Source: Neoalteromonas arenosi
GTDB taxonomy: Bacteria > Pseudomonadota > Gammaproteobacteria > Enterobacterales > Alteromonadaceae
DNA: 64,000 nucleotides
Reading direction: 5' to 3'
NCBI RefSeq assembly: GCF_030362855.1
Contig: NZ_JAUCBP010000010.1
Location: forward strand, 98,126-162,125
The translations under genes were made by a program, and so were the position numbers. Positions 18,316 to 28,920 of the stretch are shown here, in pieces. The notes beneath the pieces are model-generated. The model saw nothing but the letters and a program-made list of their open reading frames with translations. It did not search any database and was not told the origin of the DNA. Position 1 is the stretch's first letter; each line of letters begins with the position of its first letter.

Positions 18316-20733
18316 ATGAGCGACGATCCGCATTATCAACGCGAAAAAGCCCAATACGAAAATCCTGTGGCTAGCCGCGAATATTTAACTGAAATCCTCA
18401 AAACGCACGACAAGCCATTGTCCTTTTTGGAAATTTGTCAATTGGCTAATGCTAAGTCGGAGCCGGAAAGAATTGGGGTACAACGCCGCCTGCGTGCTAT
18501 GGAGCGCGAAGGGCAGGTGCAGTTTACCCGCCAGAAAAAATACGTAGCGGCCGAAGTAGAAGAACTCGTACGTGGCCGCGTGATTGGGCATCGCGATGGC
18601 TTTGGATTTTTGCGTCCTGAGTCTGGTGAAAAAGACTTATTTATAAGTGCAGGTCAAATGCAGGTTTTACTGCATGACGACATTGTTGAAGCGCACATTG
18701 GCGGCACTGATCGCAAAGGCCGCAGCGAAGCGCGGATTGCACGTGTCGTTGAGCCGCGCAGCGAACCAATCGTTGGGCGCTTTTTTCTCGAGCATGGGGT
18801 TGGTTTAGTCATTCCTGATGATAGCCGTATTCCATTTGAAATCTTGGTTCCACCCGAGAATAGTCAAGGTGCGCGCCAAGGCCATGTGGTGGTGATTGAA
18901 ATCACCCAGCGTCCTCGCCGCAGTATCAATCCTATCGGCAAGGTAAAAGAAATTCTCGGTGAGCATATGGCACCGGGAATGGAAATTGAAATGGCGCTAC
19001 GCAGCTTTGACATCCCTCATGAGTGGCCCGCAGCAGTGACCAAACAAGTCGAAAAGCTTAAGCCTGAAGTAGATGAAAAGCCGAAAAAAAATCGCGTAGA
19101 TTTGCGCACTCTAGGTTTAGTCACGATTGATGGTGAGGATGCCCGAGACTTTGACGACGCGGTGTATTGTGAGCCGCTTGATGATGGTGGTTGGCAGCTG
19201 TGGGTAGCCATTGCCGATGTGAGTTATTACGTGCGCAATGGCACTGCCCTTGACGCCGAAGCGCAAAAGCGCGGTAACTCGGTGTATTTCCCTGAGCAAG
19301 TTGTGCCGATGCTGCCTGAAGTGTTGTCCAATGGTTTGTGTTCACTGAACCCAGAAGTTGATCGGTTGTGTATGGTGTGTGAAATGACGATTTCACCACA
19401 AGGAAAGATTAAAGACTACCAATTCTATGAAGCGGTAATGAACTCTAAGGCTCGCCTGACCTACAACAAAGTGTGGAGTATTTTACAGGGCGATCCGAAA
19501 TTGACCCAGCGCTACGATGAGCACGTGGGGAATCTGCAAGAACTCTATCGATTGTTTAAGGCGCTGAAGAAGAGCCGTAATCATCGCGGTGCCATTGAGT
19601 TTGAAACCACCGAAAGCAAGTTTGTGTTTAACGCGCAACGCAAGATCGAAAACATCGTGCCGTTAGAGCGCAACGATGCGCACATGTTGATTGAAGAATG
19701 TATGATTGCCGCCAACGTGTGTGCAGCGCAGCTGCTTGAAGAGCACAAAGCGCCTGCACTTTATCGCGTGCATGATGCGCCAGATCCTGACCGTTTAACG
19801 ACCTTTACGTCGTATTTGGCAGAAGTTGGTATTAGTCATCGCATTACCAATGATGCAGAGCCAAGCGACTTCACAGATATAGTGACGAAGATCCAAAACC
19901 GCCCGGATAAAGAGCTCATTCAAACCATGTTACTGCGCTCTATGAAACAAGCTGTTTATGACTGCGACAACGGTGGCCACTTTGGTTTGGCGCTGGATGC
20001 CTATGCGCACTTTACTTCGCCTATTCGCCGTTATCCGGATTTGATTGTGCATCGCGCGATTAAGTCGGTCGTGGCCAAACTAGCGGGCAAACGCTCCTAC
20101 TCAGGCGGCAAAGCCTACACGGTTGAAGAAGTTGAACAGCTGGGCGAACAGTGCTCGATGACTGAACGTCGCGCAGATGATGCCACCCGCGATGTAGCCG
20201 ATTGGTTGAAGTGTGAATTTATGCTCGACCACGTGGGTGATACCTTCGAAGGTGTGGTTGCCTCGGTCACCAACTTTGGTTTGTTTATTCGTATCACTGA
20301 ATATCATATCGATGGTTTAGTGCATATTACTTCGCTGGATAATGATTACTATCACTATGACGAAGTCAAACAGTGTCTGGTGGGTGAGCAATTTGGTCGC
20401 ATGTATCGATTGGGTGATTCGGTATTGGTTAAGGTAGCGGCCGTTAATCTAGACGACCGCAAAATTGACCTAATATTGGATGTCCCCCATCGGGAGCGCA
20501 AGCGTCGCGCGGGTAAACGCAGTGTCGGCAAAGCCACTGCGCCGGCACAAGCCCCAGCAACGAAAGGCAAAGCCGCTGGAGGAAAGAAAACCGGAAAAGC
20601 GCAGGGTAAATCCCGCTCAACCCATAAAAACTCGAACAAATCCCCTACAGCGGCGAGGGATAGTAACAAACCTGCCTCGCGCAAAGGCGGCAGTAAGAAG
20701 AAAAAATCCAATGCGAAGAGGCGACAAGGCTAA
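18316..20733 (+). CDS. rnr: Ribonuclease R
   Basis: This 805-residue 3'-to-5' exoribonuclease degrades structured RNA and takes part in rRNA quality control and trans-translation. It has an N-terminal winged helix ([18 protein letters not shown]), two cold-shock OB domains (about 80-225, [16 protein letters not shown]), the RNB catalytic domain with its acidic cluster [12 protein letters not shown] (about 272-283), an S1 domain (about 640-720, [17 protein letters not shown]) and a long lysine-rich tail (about 725-805) typical of RNase R. The stop overlaps the rlmB ATG (TAATG), the usual rnr-rlmB coupling. Confidence 0.96.
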   Translation: MSDDPHYQREKAQYENPVASREYLTEILKTHDKPLSFLEICQLANAKSEPERIGVQRRLRAMEREGQVQFTRQKKYVAAEVEELVRGRVIGHRDGFGFLRPESGEKDLFISAGQMQVLLHDDIVEAHIGGTDRKGRSEARIARVVEPRSEPIVGRFFLEHGVGLVIPDDSRIPFEILVPPENSQGARQGHVVVIEITQRPRRSINPIGKVKEILGEHMAPGMEIEMALRSFDIPHEWPAAVTKQVEKLKPEVDEKPKKNRVDLRTLGLVTIDGEDARDFDDAVYCEPLDDGGWQLWVAIADVSYYVRNGTALDAEAQKRGNSVYFPEQVVPMLPEVLSNGLCSLNPEVDRLCMVCEMTISPQGKIKDYQFYEAVMNSKARLTYNKVWSILQGDPKLTQRYDEHVGNLQELYRLFKALKKSRNHRGAIEFETTESKFVFNAQRKIENIVPLERNDAHMLIEECMIAANVCAAQLLEEHKAPALYRVHDAPDPDRLTTFTSYLAEVGISHRITNDAEPSDFTDIVTKIQNRPDKELIQTMLLRSMKQAVYDCDNGGHFGLALDAYAHFTSPIRRYPDLIVHRAIKSVVAKLAGKRSYSGGKAYTVEEVEQLGEQCSMTERRADDATRDVADWLKCEFMLDHVGDTFEGVVASVTNFGLFIRITEYHIDGLVHITSLDNDYYHYDEVKQCLVGEQFGRMYRLGDSVLVKVAAVNLDDRKIDLILDVPHRERKRRAGKRSVGKATAPAQAPATKGKAAGGKKTGKAQGKSRSTHKNSNKSPTAARDSNKPASRKGGSKKKKSNAKRRQG

Positions 20734-21476
20734 TGGCAAAAGTTGATTGGATTTACGGTATCCACACGTTAACTAGCGTACTGAACACTGAGCCAGAGCG
20801 TGTGCTTGAGTTGTTTGTGCTGAAAGGGCGCGATGATGAGCGGCTGCACTCATTGATTAACCTCGCGCGCAAACAACGCATTTCGGTGCAGTTTTGTGCG
20901 CGTAAGACCTTGGATGATTTTACCAAGGGCGAACAGCATCAGGGAATTGTGGCTAAGGCGAAGCCCGCGCGAGTGTTGGATGAGTCAGACCTTGACCGTT
21001 TATTAGAATCTACCGATTCACCCCTGTTTTTAGTTCTAGACGGCGTGACGGATCCGCACAATATCGGCGCGTGTTTGCGTACCGCAGACGCCGCTGGGGC
21101 GACAGCGTTGATTGTGCCAAAAGATAAATCGGGCGGTTTAACGCCGATAGCACGAAAAGTTGCTGTGGGCGCGGCCGAGTCTATGCCATTTATTCAAGTG
21201 ACCAACCTATCACGTACCCTAAAACACTTGCAGCAATCAGGTGTGTGGGTAGTCGGTACTGCTGGCGAAGCTGAGCAAACTATTTACGCCCAAGATATGA
21301 GGGGCCCGTTAGCGTTGGTGATGGGAGCCGAAGGCAAAGGCATGCGCCGTTTAACGCGCGAACACTGTGACAGTCTGGTCAAACTACCGATGGCTGGTAG
21401 TGTGAGCAGTTTAAATGTATCGGTAGCGACCGGCGTGTGTTTATTTGAGATCGTGCGCCAACGGAGCGACGTATGA
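20733..21476 (+). CDS. rlmB: 23S rRNA (guanosine-2'-O-)-methyltransferase RlmB
   Basis: This 247-residue SPOUT/TrmH-family enzyme methylates G2251 (E. coli numbering) of 23S rRNA with S-adenosylmethionine. The N-terminal substrate-binding domain starts [14 protein letters not shown]. The knotted catalytic domain contains [21 protein letters not shown], the SAM motif [13 protein letters not shown] and [18 protein letters not shown]. The length is standard. Its ATG overlaps the rnr stop and its stop overlaps the next start (ATGA), so three genes are coupled. Confidence 0.96.
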   Translation: MAKVDWIYGIHTLTSVLNTEPERVLELFVLKGRDDERLHSLINLARKQRISVQFCARKTLDDFTKGEQHQGIVAKAKPARVLDESDLDRLLESTDSPLFLVLDGVTDPHNIGACLRTADAAGATALIVPKDKSGGLTPIARKVAVGAAESMPFIQVTNLSRTLKHLQQSGVWVVGTAGEAEQTIYAQDMRGPLALVMGAEGKGMRRLTREHCDSLVKLPMAGSVSSLNVSVATGVCLFEIVRQRSDV

Positions 21477-22012
21477 ATCGACGTGATTTCATCAAAACAT
21501 CAGCGCTCGTCTCCGTAGCCGTCGCGCTGCCTTTGGCCGGGTGCACGCCTGCAGTAAAGTCTGAGCGCTTAAATGTTGATACGATGATCACACACTTAGA
21601 ATCACTAAAAGCGCTACCTGCGCTAGAGTTTGACGGTCCATGGCCAGCCTATGCGACCTTTACCCACCTTGCACAAAGCATTGAGTACGCCATGGTGGGG
21701 TTTCCCGAGCACAAGTCGGATAGTTTTAAAACATGGGTTGGCGGCCCAGCGTTTTGGGTCTTTAAACAAGCTGGCAGCATGAGCCATGATACCGCAGAAG
21801 CTATTCCAGGCGCACCGGAACTCGATATTGAAAAGACCGACCCTGTGGCGGTAAATCAGTCTATCGACCGCTTAATAGTCGCTCTGCGTGATTTTGATGA
21901 AGTCACCGAAACCAAATCCCACTTCGCCTATGGAGAGTTGGCACACGAAGACTACATGCTCGCCCAATTAATGCATATTAACGATCACTTGGACCTTTTA
22001 GTCGCGGAATAA
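21473..22012 (+). CDS. Tat-exported lipoprotein, DUF1569-like
   Basis: This 179-residue protein begins with a twin-arginine signal ([23 protein letters not shown]) that ends in a lipobox, LAGC, so it should be exported folded and lipid-anchored. The mature part resembles DinB/DUF1569 four-helix proteins: [19 protein letters not shown] near the start and [25 protein letters not shown] at the end, with histidines at the positions where DinB-like folds bind metal. The enzymatic role is unknown. It overlaps the rlmB stop by four bases. Confidence 0.75.
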   Translation: MNRRDFIKTSALVSVAVALPLAGCTPAVKSERLNVDTMITHLESLKALPALEFDGPWPAYATFTHLAQSIEYAMVGFPEHKSDSFKTWVGGPAFWVFKQAGSMSHDTAEAIPGAPELDIEKTDPVAVNQSIDRLIVALRDFDEVTETKSHFAYGELAHEDYMLAQLMHINDHLDLLVAE

Positions 22013-22159
22013 CCCTTTCAGCGACATTAAACATCAAATAGAACACGATAGACTATAATCTAATTTGCGAGCTATGTAGCTGAGTTGGCAAGCATTCAGG
22101 CGCGGGATGTTTTGCTCAATGTTTAGTTGTTTACTCTTGGGTAAAAGGGGTGTCTGTAC

Positions 22160-23368
22160 TTGCAAGATGATACGGTAGAAGAGCACGTTAATGAGGGCAG
22201 AGTCATCTTTTCGGAGGGTGAGCCTGGAGACTTTGCGTATATAGTAAAACAAGGGGTCGTTGATCTAAATACTTTGATTAATGGCAAGTCTGTGCGCCTG
22301 ACGCGTTTCACCGAAGGAGAGTTATTCGGTGAAATGGCGCTGCTGGATAAAAGTTTGCGCTCAGGCACTGCGGTTGCAGCAACAGATACCGTGTTGATCA
22401 AGATCCCAATTAGCTACTTCGAACGTTACATCAATAATCCAGGCGATTTGGCGCAAACACTTTTGAGCGTCTTACTTACTCGTTATCGCGAAATGCGTGG
22501 CCGATTTACTGCCTTAGCCCAACGAAGTGAGTCTTCTGATATTAGTTTCGAGTATACTGAAGAACCGCAAAGGACCGCCATCGAAACCCATCATACGACC
22601 AGTAAAATTCAACGAGAAATTGACTTAGCTAATGCACTAAAGCAACAGCAGCTAGCGCTGTTCTATCAGCCTATTGTTGATGTAAAAAGTCAAGCAATTG
22701 TTGGCTGTGAATCCCTTATAAGATGGATCCATCCGGATCGAGGTATGATTCCTCCCGACGAATTTATTGGTTTGGCTGAGGACACCGGACTCATAGTGCC
22801 AATGGGTAAATGGATCATCCACGAGGCATGCAAAGCTAGAAACCGCTTCGCTGAGCATATTGATAATATATATGTGAGTATAAATTTGTCACCCATACAG
22901 TTTGAATCACCTTCCCTTGTAAGGGATATTGAGTCGGCTTTCGTTTCAACTGGCGTTAAACCAAACCGCATATATTTAGAAATTACTGAAACAACACTTA
23001 TGCTCGACCCTTTAAATGTCGCGAATATATTGAATGACTTAAAGCGGTTAGATGCGGTCATTGCGCTTGATGATTTCGGTACAGGTTATTCGAGCTTCAG
23101 TTATCTACACAGATTTCCTATCGACATATTGAAAATTGATCAGTCGTTTGTATTTACCATGCAAGATAATTCGAGAAGTAAAGAAATAGTTAGGACACTT
23201 TGCTCACTCGCAACGAGTTTGGGCATGCGAACGATCGCTGAGGGCATTGAACGTGAGTCAGATCTTCACTTGTTGAACTCGTTTGCAGCTGATTTCGGGC
23301 AAGGATATTTTATTGCCAAGCCAATGCCAGAAGAAGACTTTGTAAACTTCCTGAAAGCGCGCTCCTAG
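22160..23368 (+). CDS. Cyclic-nucleotide-binding EAL-domain phosphodiesterase
   Basis: This is a 402-residue cytoplasmic protein. Residues 10-120 form a cNMP-binding domain with the phosphate cassette FGEMALLDKSLRSGTAVA, including the ligand arginine (R67). Residues 155-400 are an EAL domain. The signature reads E184-S-L, and the other catalytic residues are present: N242, E274, D304-D305 in DDFGTGYSS, K325, E361 and Q381. It should therefore hydrolyse c-di-GMP, perhaps gated by cAMP or cGMP. The start is a TTG at 22160 with an AAAGGGG site 10 bases upstream; no in-frame ATG precedes the domain. Its 3' end overlaps the convergent HDOD gene by four bases. Confidence 0.88.
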   Translation: MQDDTVEEHVNEGRVIFSEGEPGDFAYIVKQGVVDLNTLINGKSVRLTRFTEGELFGEMALLDKSLRSGTAVAATDTVLIKIPISYFERYINNPGDLAQTLLSVLLTRYREMRGRFTALAQRSESSDISFEYTEEPQRTAIETHHTTSKIQREIDLANALKQQQLALFYQPIVDVKSQAIVGCESLIRWIHPDRGMIPPDEFIGLAEDTGLIVPMGKWIIHEACKARNRFAEHIDNIYVSINLSPIQFESPSLVRDIESAFVSTGVKPNRIYLEITETTLMLDPLNVANILNDLKRLDAVIALDDFGTGYSSFSYLHRFPIDILKIDQSFVFTMQDNSRSKEIVRTLCSLATSLGMRTIAEGIERESDLHLLNSFAADFGQGYFIAKPMPEEDFVNFLKARS

Positions 23369-24222
23369 TGACCTGAAACGATCGACCGCATGTCAGTAAA
23401 TTGGGCTTTGCTGAGATTGACAACCTGTTGTAAGGACTCATTGGAGAGTTCTAATTGTTTCATCAGGCAATTCAAATCGTCATTATCTTCCCAAGTATCA
23501 ACGGTTAAACTTTCGGTGAGTTTTACTAGCTGCAAGGCTAGAAAGACGACAGCTACATTCAAGTCTTGTATGGCTTTTGCAAAATTTAAGTGAAATTGTG
23601 TGGTGTTCACTAAAAATAGGGGTAAGCCCCAATCGCTAGCCATATGCGCCCCGATGCTCGGGTAGTCAGTACCTAACAGCACATGCTCGTATTGGAGATA
23701 GTCATTGATTGACCCCAACTCTCGATATTTTTCTTCTGCTTTAGGGTATTCTCGCCAAATAACCAGTTTGCCAATACCGTGGATCAATCCAGCGACAAAG
23801 AAAGTTTCAGGCGATTCACTGCGCTGACTTTGAGCCGCTATATTTTTCGCCAAAATGGCGCACGTCAAGCTGGTTTTCCAGTGAGCTTCGAGCGCTTCGG
23901 GTTTCACATCAATATTACTAAAAACATCAACCACACACTTGCCGATCACCAAGGTTGCCAACTCCTGTCGACCGACAATGCTTATAGCATGGGATATATT
24001 ACTTATACTCGAAGAAAAACCGTAGAGGGGACTGTTGACAATTTTCAGCAAATAACTCGTGAGGCCTGCATCGAGTTGAATAACATCTGCCAATTGAATA
24101 TTAGTAGTTTTTGGATCCGCTAGCTTTTTATTAAATGCGGCGTAAATACTCGGTAGCGCATAGATGCCCGCAGAATTTTTCAATGCGCGAAGTCTGTCGT
24201 TGGAAGAAGTTGTGTTGGTCAA
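23365..24222 (-). CDS. HDOD-domain signalling protein
   Basis: This 285-residue protein consists almost wholly of an HDOD domain (HD-related output domain, without phosphohydrolase activity). Landmarks are LPSIYAAFNKKLADP, ADVIQLDAGLTSYLLKIVNSPLYGF, ISHAISIVGRQELATLVIGK and the later FVAGLIHGIGKLV. HDOD proteins act as scaffolds in signalling, often tied to c-di-GMP, motility or stress. It is convergent with the cNMP-EAL gene and divergent from the cyclase gene, with a 200-base shared promoter region on its start side. Confidence 0.88.
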   Translation of the reverse strand: MTNTTSSNDRLRALKNSAGIYALPSIYAAFNKKLADPKTTNIQLADVIQLDAGLTSYLLKIVNSPLYGFSSSISNISHAISIVGRQELATLVIGKCVVDVFSNIDVKPEALEAHWKTSLTCAILAKNIAAQSQRSESPETFFVAGLIHGIGKLVIWREYPKAEEKYRELGSINDYLQYEHVLLGTDYPSIGAHMASDWGLPLFLVNTTQFHLNFAKAIQDLNVAVVFLALQLVKLTESLTVDTWEDNDDLNCLMKQLELSNESLQQVVNLSKAQFTDMRSIVSGH

Positions 24223-24423
24223 AATTTAACCGAATTTGTGCTTTTAGTACAAAATACAGAATTGTCGATGTATTGCAATCGTATATTTTACCGATTTTCT
24301 TGTATATTTATTGAACAAAGTAATACTTTCTATATTGCCCGCAGTATCGGCTCTTGTTCGTTTAATTGCGGTGCCTTCGACGATAGCACATGAAACAAGC
24401 AATCTTGTGAAGGTACTTCTTAC

Positions 24424-26676
24424 TTGTTTAACGCAACCAAGGACCTTTTTATTTTGAGTGATTCCTGCGTCAAAACGCTGTTGATCACCGACTTGGTCGG
24501 AAGTACAGATATCATTGCTGCTCTCGGTGATGCGAAGTCAGCCAAATTATTTGCAGAAGTTGACCGGCTAGTTCGGGATTTACTGCGGCAATACAACGGT
24601 CAGGAAATAGATAGAACTGATGGTTTTTTTATCCTATTCGAGCGTACGACTGACGCTGTTGCTTTTGCTGTCGATTTTCATCGTTCCTTACCGCGAGTCG
24701 GCAAAGAGTTCGATAAAACGTTAAAGAGTCGGGTGGGAATACACGTTGGAGAAGTTTATCTTCGCAATAACTCTTCCGAAGACGTGGCTCGCGGGGCAAA
24801 ACAACTGGAAGTTGAAGGTCTAGCAAAGCCATTAACGGCGAGATTGATGTCTATCGCTAGGGGTGGGCAAACCCTTATGACCAGCACTGCGTACGAGTTG
24901 GTACGACGCTCATTGCAATTACAGGATGTACAACCTGAGCAGATGAAGTGGTTAAATCACGGACGGTTTCACCTTAAAGGCGTTGGTGAGCCTATCGAAG
25001 TGTATGAATTTGGTATTACGGGAGAATCACCCTTTGTAAACCCAACCGGCCGCAAACATGCGAATCGCAAGTTTTTATCGTTCGCCGCTTTGAGTCTAGT
25101 GATCATTGTGTTTGCGTTTTATATGACAATTAAGGTTCTGGTGCCTAGTTACTCAGCGTATTACGTTGAAATTGCCGACTTTAAAAACCTAATGGCCGAC
25201 AACCGTGAACCCGATTTTTTTTCTGCTGGAATCACCGAAGCGTTAAGGAGCCAACTAGCTGATATCCGTGACATTTACATTATTGAGCCTGACAAAGGAG
25301 TACGAGCACCGATCCGGCTAGAGGGGAGTGTGCAAAGGATCGAAGATAGTGTGAGAATTTCTTACCGCTTGATGCGACGCAAAGACAATGTACAAATTGC
25401 GGGTGGTAAATTAGATGGCGCTTACAAAGACTTATTCATATTGCAAGATCGCGTGGTGGCGGAAATTGCAGGGTATCTTGCTGACGAGTTTGGTTTACCA
25501 AACTTTCGTCCCGCCGCGATTCAGCTGACATCCGATCTGACTGCCTACGAGTATTATTTACGAGGCTCAGAATATATGCGCAGGCCCTCTTCGCAAGAAA
25601 ATTATGACCAAGCAATTAATTACTTCACGACCGCATTGATTCATGATCCAGAATTCAGCGCCGCAAACACCGGTATATGCGGTGCTTACTTGGGCAATTA
25701 CACTATTTCTGCAGATGCCAACTTACTATCAAAAGCTAAAGAGTACTGTGAATTATCATTACAAAATACGCCCAACGTTGATGCTTTGGTCACCATGAGT
25801 AAAGTGGAAACGGTTTTAGGCGATTACGCTAGCGCGCGCCAATATTTAAACGAAGCCATGCTTATAGCTCCAGATAATTATGATGCTCAGTACCAATTGG
25901 CTGAGGTCTTTCGCGGTGAGCAGCGTTTTGATTTAGCTGAAGCTATTTTCCGTGAATTGATGAGAAAGTTTCCGAAGCATTGGCAGTCATACAATGCAAT
26001 TGCCACCTTGTTCATTGATTCTGGCCAATTCAAACAAGCCATTCCGTTTTTAGATAGCGCATTAAAACTTACGCCCGAGAATGAGTTTGTTTTAAATAAC
26101 CTCGGTGCAGCTTACCTCTATATTGGCGACTTCTTAAAATCTGCTCAGTACTTTGAAAGAGCGGCAGAGATGATCCCTACGGGCTATGGATATTCTAACG
26201 CCGCGAGTATTTATTATTATGCAGGTGATTTCGAAAAGGCGAGAGAGCTATACACTCAGGCAAGGAAGCTTTTGCCTGACGTGTATCAAATATCATTGAA
26301 TCTGGCTGACACATATCGACATTTGGGCGATCGCTCTGAGCGTTCTGAGATGCTTTATAAAGAGGTTGTTAAGCAGACTCGCAGTAAAATCACGCTAAAC
26401 AAAGAAGATGGCAAGGCATACCAAGCATTGGCACTTGCAGCTGTTTACCTATTGGATACTGAGACGGCGTTAGATGCTATTGAAAAGGCTTTTGCGTATA
26501 GCCGTGACAATGACCCAGAGCTCTACTACAGTTCAGCTAAGGTCTATATGTTTCTTAATCAAATAAATGTCGCTGAGGCGCAAATTAAGGCTCTACTAGC
26601 CTTGGGGTATCCGGCTGACTTAATTCGTGCTGATCCGGATTTGATGCTTTTTACAGGAACAGAGGAAGATATATGA
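24424..26676 (+). CDS. Membrane class III adenylate/guanylate cyclase with TPR domain
   Basis: This is a 750-residue protein. Residues 15-200 form a class III cyclase domain with both metal aspartates, D23 (TDLVGST) and D66 (RTDGFF), followed by RVGIHVGEVYL and TARLMSIARGGQTLMTS. One transmembrane helix lies at 217-240, after the positive run GRKHANRK, placing the cyclase in the cytoplasm. Residues 245-355 form a FlgO/TolB-like alpha-beta domain, and the rest to 750 are tetratricopeptide repeats, predicted periplasmic. Whether it makes cAMP or cGMP cannot be read with certainty. The start is a TTG at 24424 after GAAGG. Its stop overlaps the next gene (ATGA). Confidence 0.88.
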   Translation: MFNATKDLFILSDSCVKTLLITDLVGSTDIIAALGDAKSAKLFAEVDRLVRDLLRQYNGQEIDRTDGFFILFERTTDAVAFAVDFHRSLPRVGKEFDKTLKSRVGIHVGEVYLRNNSSEDVARGAKQLEVEGLAKPLTARLMSIARGGQTLMTSTAYELVRRSLQLQDVQPEQMKWLNHGRFHLKGVGEPIEVYEFGITGESPFVNPTGRKHANRKFLSFAALSLVIIVFAFYMTIKVLVPSYSAYYVEIADFKNLMADNREPDFFSAGITEALRSQLADIRDIYIIEPDKGVRAPIRLEGSVQRIEDSVRISYRLMRRKDNVQIAGGKLDGAYKDLFILQDRVVAEIAGYLADEFGLPNFRPAAIQLTSDLTAYEYYLRGSEYMRRPSSQENYDQAINYFTTALIHDPEFSAANTGICGAYLGNYTISADANLLSKAKEYCELSLQNTPNVDALVTMSKVETVLGDYASARQYLNEAMLIAPDNYDAQYQLAEVFRGEQRFDLAEAIFRELMRKFPKHWQSYNAIATLFIDSGQFKQAIPFLDSALKLTPENEFVLNNLGAAYLYIGDFLKSAQYFERAAEMIPTGYGYSNAASIYYYAGDFEKARELYTQARKLLPDVYQISLNLADTYRHLGDRSERSEMLYKEVVKQTRSKITLNKEDGKAYQALALAAVYLLDTETALDAIEKAFAYSRDNDPELYYSSAKVYMFLNQINVAEAQIKALLALGYPADLIRADPDLMLFTGTEEDI

Positions 26677-27110
26677 AAACGTTATTTGTTCTGTCAGTAT
26701 TTTTATTGATTTCGGCATGCTCTTCGACCAATGCCGGTATCGTCATCCCGATTGGCTCTAACTGCGACTGTGAAGCGGTTGGTACTGTGAATAAAGGTAC
26801 CAATACCGCTGTTGTAAAAGTGTCTTTAGATCGCACCGGGATGCCCTATATCGATGCAAAAGTTGTGGAATTGGAAGTTGGCCAACGCTTAGTGTGGGTG
26901 GGCCCGAGCAGAATGATCATCCGCTTTCCCAAAGCCAGCCCGTTCCGAACATCAAACTTGCGAACTAAAGATGGGGTCATAAATCAAGTCATTCCCAAGC
27001 AGGATTTTGGTGAGCAAAACCAGCTGGAATTTAAATACGATGTAATCGTTGGCGACAAAGTCCTCGACCCAATCATTATTATCAAGCGCCCGCAAGGTGT
27101 ATCTAGCTAA
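26673..27110 (+). CDS. Small lipoprotein coupled to the cyclase
   Basis: This 145-residue protein has a lipoprotein signal (lipobox ISAC, Cys16). The mature part begins SSTNAGIVIPIGSNCDCEAVG, with a CDC pair, followed by a beta-rich domain (DRTGMPYIDAKVVELEVGQRLVWVG, EFKYDVIVGDKVLDPIIII). The strand pattern recalls a small beta-sandwich, but no family was recognised. The ATGA overlap with the cyclase stop implies coupled translation and a shared function, perhaps as an envelope partner of the TPR domain. Confidence 0.7.
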   Translation: MKTLFVLSVFLLISACSSTNAGIVIPIGSNCDCEAVGTVNKGTNTAVVKVSLDRTGMPYIDAKVVELEVGQRLVWVGPSRMIIRFPKASPFRTSNLRTKDGVINQVIPKQDFGEQNQLEFKYDVIVGDKVLDPIIIIKRPQGVSS

Positions 27111-27174
27111 TTATACGGTGATTAACACCACTAGTAAGCCCCTTAAAGCAAACTAACAGTACATTCAGCATGCG

Positions 27175-27216
27175 CAAAAAAAGCCCTGTGCACGAATTGT
27201 GCAAAGGGCTTTTTTA
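27175..27216. terminator. Bidirectional intrinsic terminator
   Basis: A long stem with one mismatched position (AAGCCCTGTGCAC at 27181-27193, GTGCAAAGGGCTT at 27199-27211) is flanked by an A-run before and a T-run after. It serves the lipoprotein gene on the plus strand and ahpF on the minus strand. Confidence 0.92.
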
Positions 27217-27243
27217 CTCTAGGGAGAGGTGTTACAGAGTTAG

Positions 27244-28842
27244 TTACGCAGCTGCAGCTGTCGCGTCTAATTTTGCGTCTTCGCCGTCTTGTTGATAAGC
27301 GAGCAAATATTCAAATGCAGCCAAAGCAGCTTTAGAGCCCTCGCCCATACTCACAACAATTTGCTTGTACGGTACGGTTGTTACGTCGCCTGCAGCATAA
27401 ATACCTTCTTCCGACGTATGGCATTTTTCATCGATAATGATTTCGCCATAAGGAGTTGTTTTTACCAAATCTTTAGCGAACTGGCTATTGGGCACCAAAC
27501 CGATTTGCACGAATACGCCGTGTAAATCTTGTTTGTGTCGTTCACCAGTAGCGCGATCTTCATAGTCGATTGCGCTGACTTTGCCGTCGGTAGCAACAAT
27601 TTCTTTGGTCGCTACATTGCGCAAAATCGTGATGTTGTCGCGTTTTTCCGCTTGGTTTACCAACACTTGGTCAGCTTTAAGCTCTGGTAGGAACTCAAAC
27701 ACAGTCACTGACTTAACAATACCGGATAAATCTAGCGCCGCTTCAATACCCGAGTTACCGCCGCCGATAACCGCTACGTCTTTACCTTTAAAGAATGGGC
27801 CATCACAGTGCGGGCAATACGCCACACCATTACCGATATTCTCACGCTCACCCGGTACACCGAGTTCACGCCAGCGCGCACCGGTGGCAATGATCACTGT
27901 TTTCGTTTTGATCTGCTCGCCTGACGATAAGGTGATCGTTTTTACGTGACCTTTTTCTATCGCATTTACGCGCACGTGTTCGCGCAGCGTCACTTCATAA
28001 TCATTCAGGTGAGCCATCATGTTGCCAACCAACTCTGGACCAGTGGTTTTCGATACTGAGATAAGGTTTTCGATCCCCATTGTATCTTTAACTTGGCCAC
28101 CGAAAGTCTCGGCAATCATGGTGACTTTTAAACCTTTTCGCGCACTGTAAATCGCCGCGCTAACGCCCGCTGGGCCACCACCAACTATAGTTACGTCTTG
28201 CAGTGGTAAGTCTGATTCAACCGGTGTTTCCGTTAGCTGTGGAAACTTTTCAATTAATTTATTAACCAGCGCTGCGCCGTCAACTTTGCCGTTTGCGAAC
28301 AATTCGCCGTTTAGGTATACGCTGGGTACACCTTGAATATCACGCGCTTCTACAACGTCTTGATACAAGCCGCCGTCGATCATTTCGCTGCTGATTTTGT
28401 CATTTAGTAATGCAAACTGGTTGAGCGCCTGAACTACGTCGGGGCAGTTGTGGCAGCTCAAGCTAACAAACACTTCGAAGTGTAAGGGCTGATCAACTTT
28501 AGTTACTAGTTGCTGAATCGCTGAATCCAGCTTTAATTCGACGCCAGCACCGTGCAACATGGCAAGCACCAGCGAGTTAAATTCGTGACCACTCGGGATC
28601 CCTGAAAAGCGGATACCTGTGTCTTCGCCATCAGCTTCAAGCAAAAAGCTGATAGGGCTTCGTAAACCGGTGTCACCGCGCTCTTCAAACGCAATTTTAT
28701 CGCTAACACTGGCAATATCAGACAGGAACTGTTTTAGCTCATCACGTTTTGCGTGTTCGCCTGTCTGCAATACAAACGCTACAGAGTTTTGCATTTTTTC
28801 GGCGTAGCCTTTGAGGGCCTGCAATATTTCTTTAGATAACAT
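27244..28842 (-). CDS. ahpF: Alkyl hydroperoxide reductase subunit F
   Basis: This 532-residue NADH-dependent flavoprotein re-reduces AhpC. The N-terminal tandem thioredoxin-fold domain has the active pair C130-H-N-C133. The thioredoxin-reductase-like part has the FAD motif GGGPAG (221-226), the redox pair C343-P-H-C346 and the nucleotide motif GGGNSG (360-365). The length is typical of full-length AhpF. It is the second gene of the ahpC-ahpF operon, separated from ahpC by 78 bases holding a strong hairpin. It ends in an alanine-rich tail and a shared terminator. Confidence 0.96.
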   Translation of the reverse strand: MLSKEILQALKGYAEKMQNSVAFVLQTGEHAKRDELKQFLSDIASVSDKIAFEERGDTGLRSPISFLLEADGEDTGIRFSGIPSGHEFNSLVLAMLHGAGVELKLDSAIQQLVTKVDQPLHFEVFVSLSCHNCPDVVQALNQFALLNDKISSEMIDGGLYQDVVEARDIQGVPSVYLNGELFANGKVDGAALVNKLIEKFPQLTETPVESDLPLQDVTIVGGGPAGVSAAIYSARKGLKVTMIAETFGGQVKDTMGIENLISVSKTTGPELVGNMMAHLNDYEVTLREHVRVNAIEKGHVKTITLSSGEQIKTKTVIIATGARWRELGVPGERENIGNGVAYCPHCDGPFFKGKDVAVIGGGNSGIEAALDLSGIVKSVTVFEFLPELKADQVLVNQAEKRDNITILRNVATKEIVATDGKVSAIDYEDRATGERHKQDLHGVFVQIGLVPNSQFAKDLVKTTPYGEIIIDEKCHTSEEGIYAAGDVTTVPYKQIVVSMGEGSKAALAAFEYLLAYQQDGEDAKLDATAAAA

Positions 28843-28874
28843 TGTGCTATTTCCTATCTACCGGGTTAAAAGAG

Positions 28875-28895
28875 GGTGCGGCTAGTCGCCGCACC
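28875..28895 (-). terminator. Intercistronic hairpin between ahpC and ahpF
   Basis: A perfect 8-bp GC-rich stem (GGTGCGGC at 28875-28882, GCCGCACC at 28888-28895) surrounds a 5-base loop. Read in the direction of the operon it is followed by CTCTTTTAA, a short T-rich tail. It probably acts as a partial terminator or a 3' stabiliser, giving more ahpC than ahpF mRNA. Confidence 0.65.
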
Positions 28896-28920
28896 GTGAC
28901 TTTGTTTAGCTCAAATCTGC

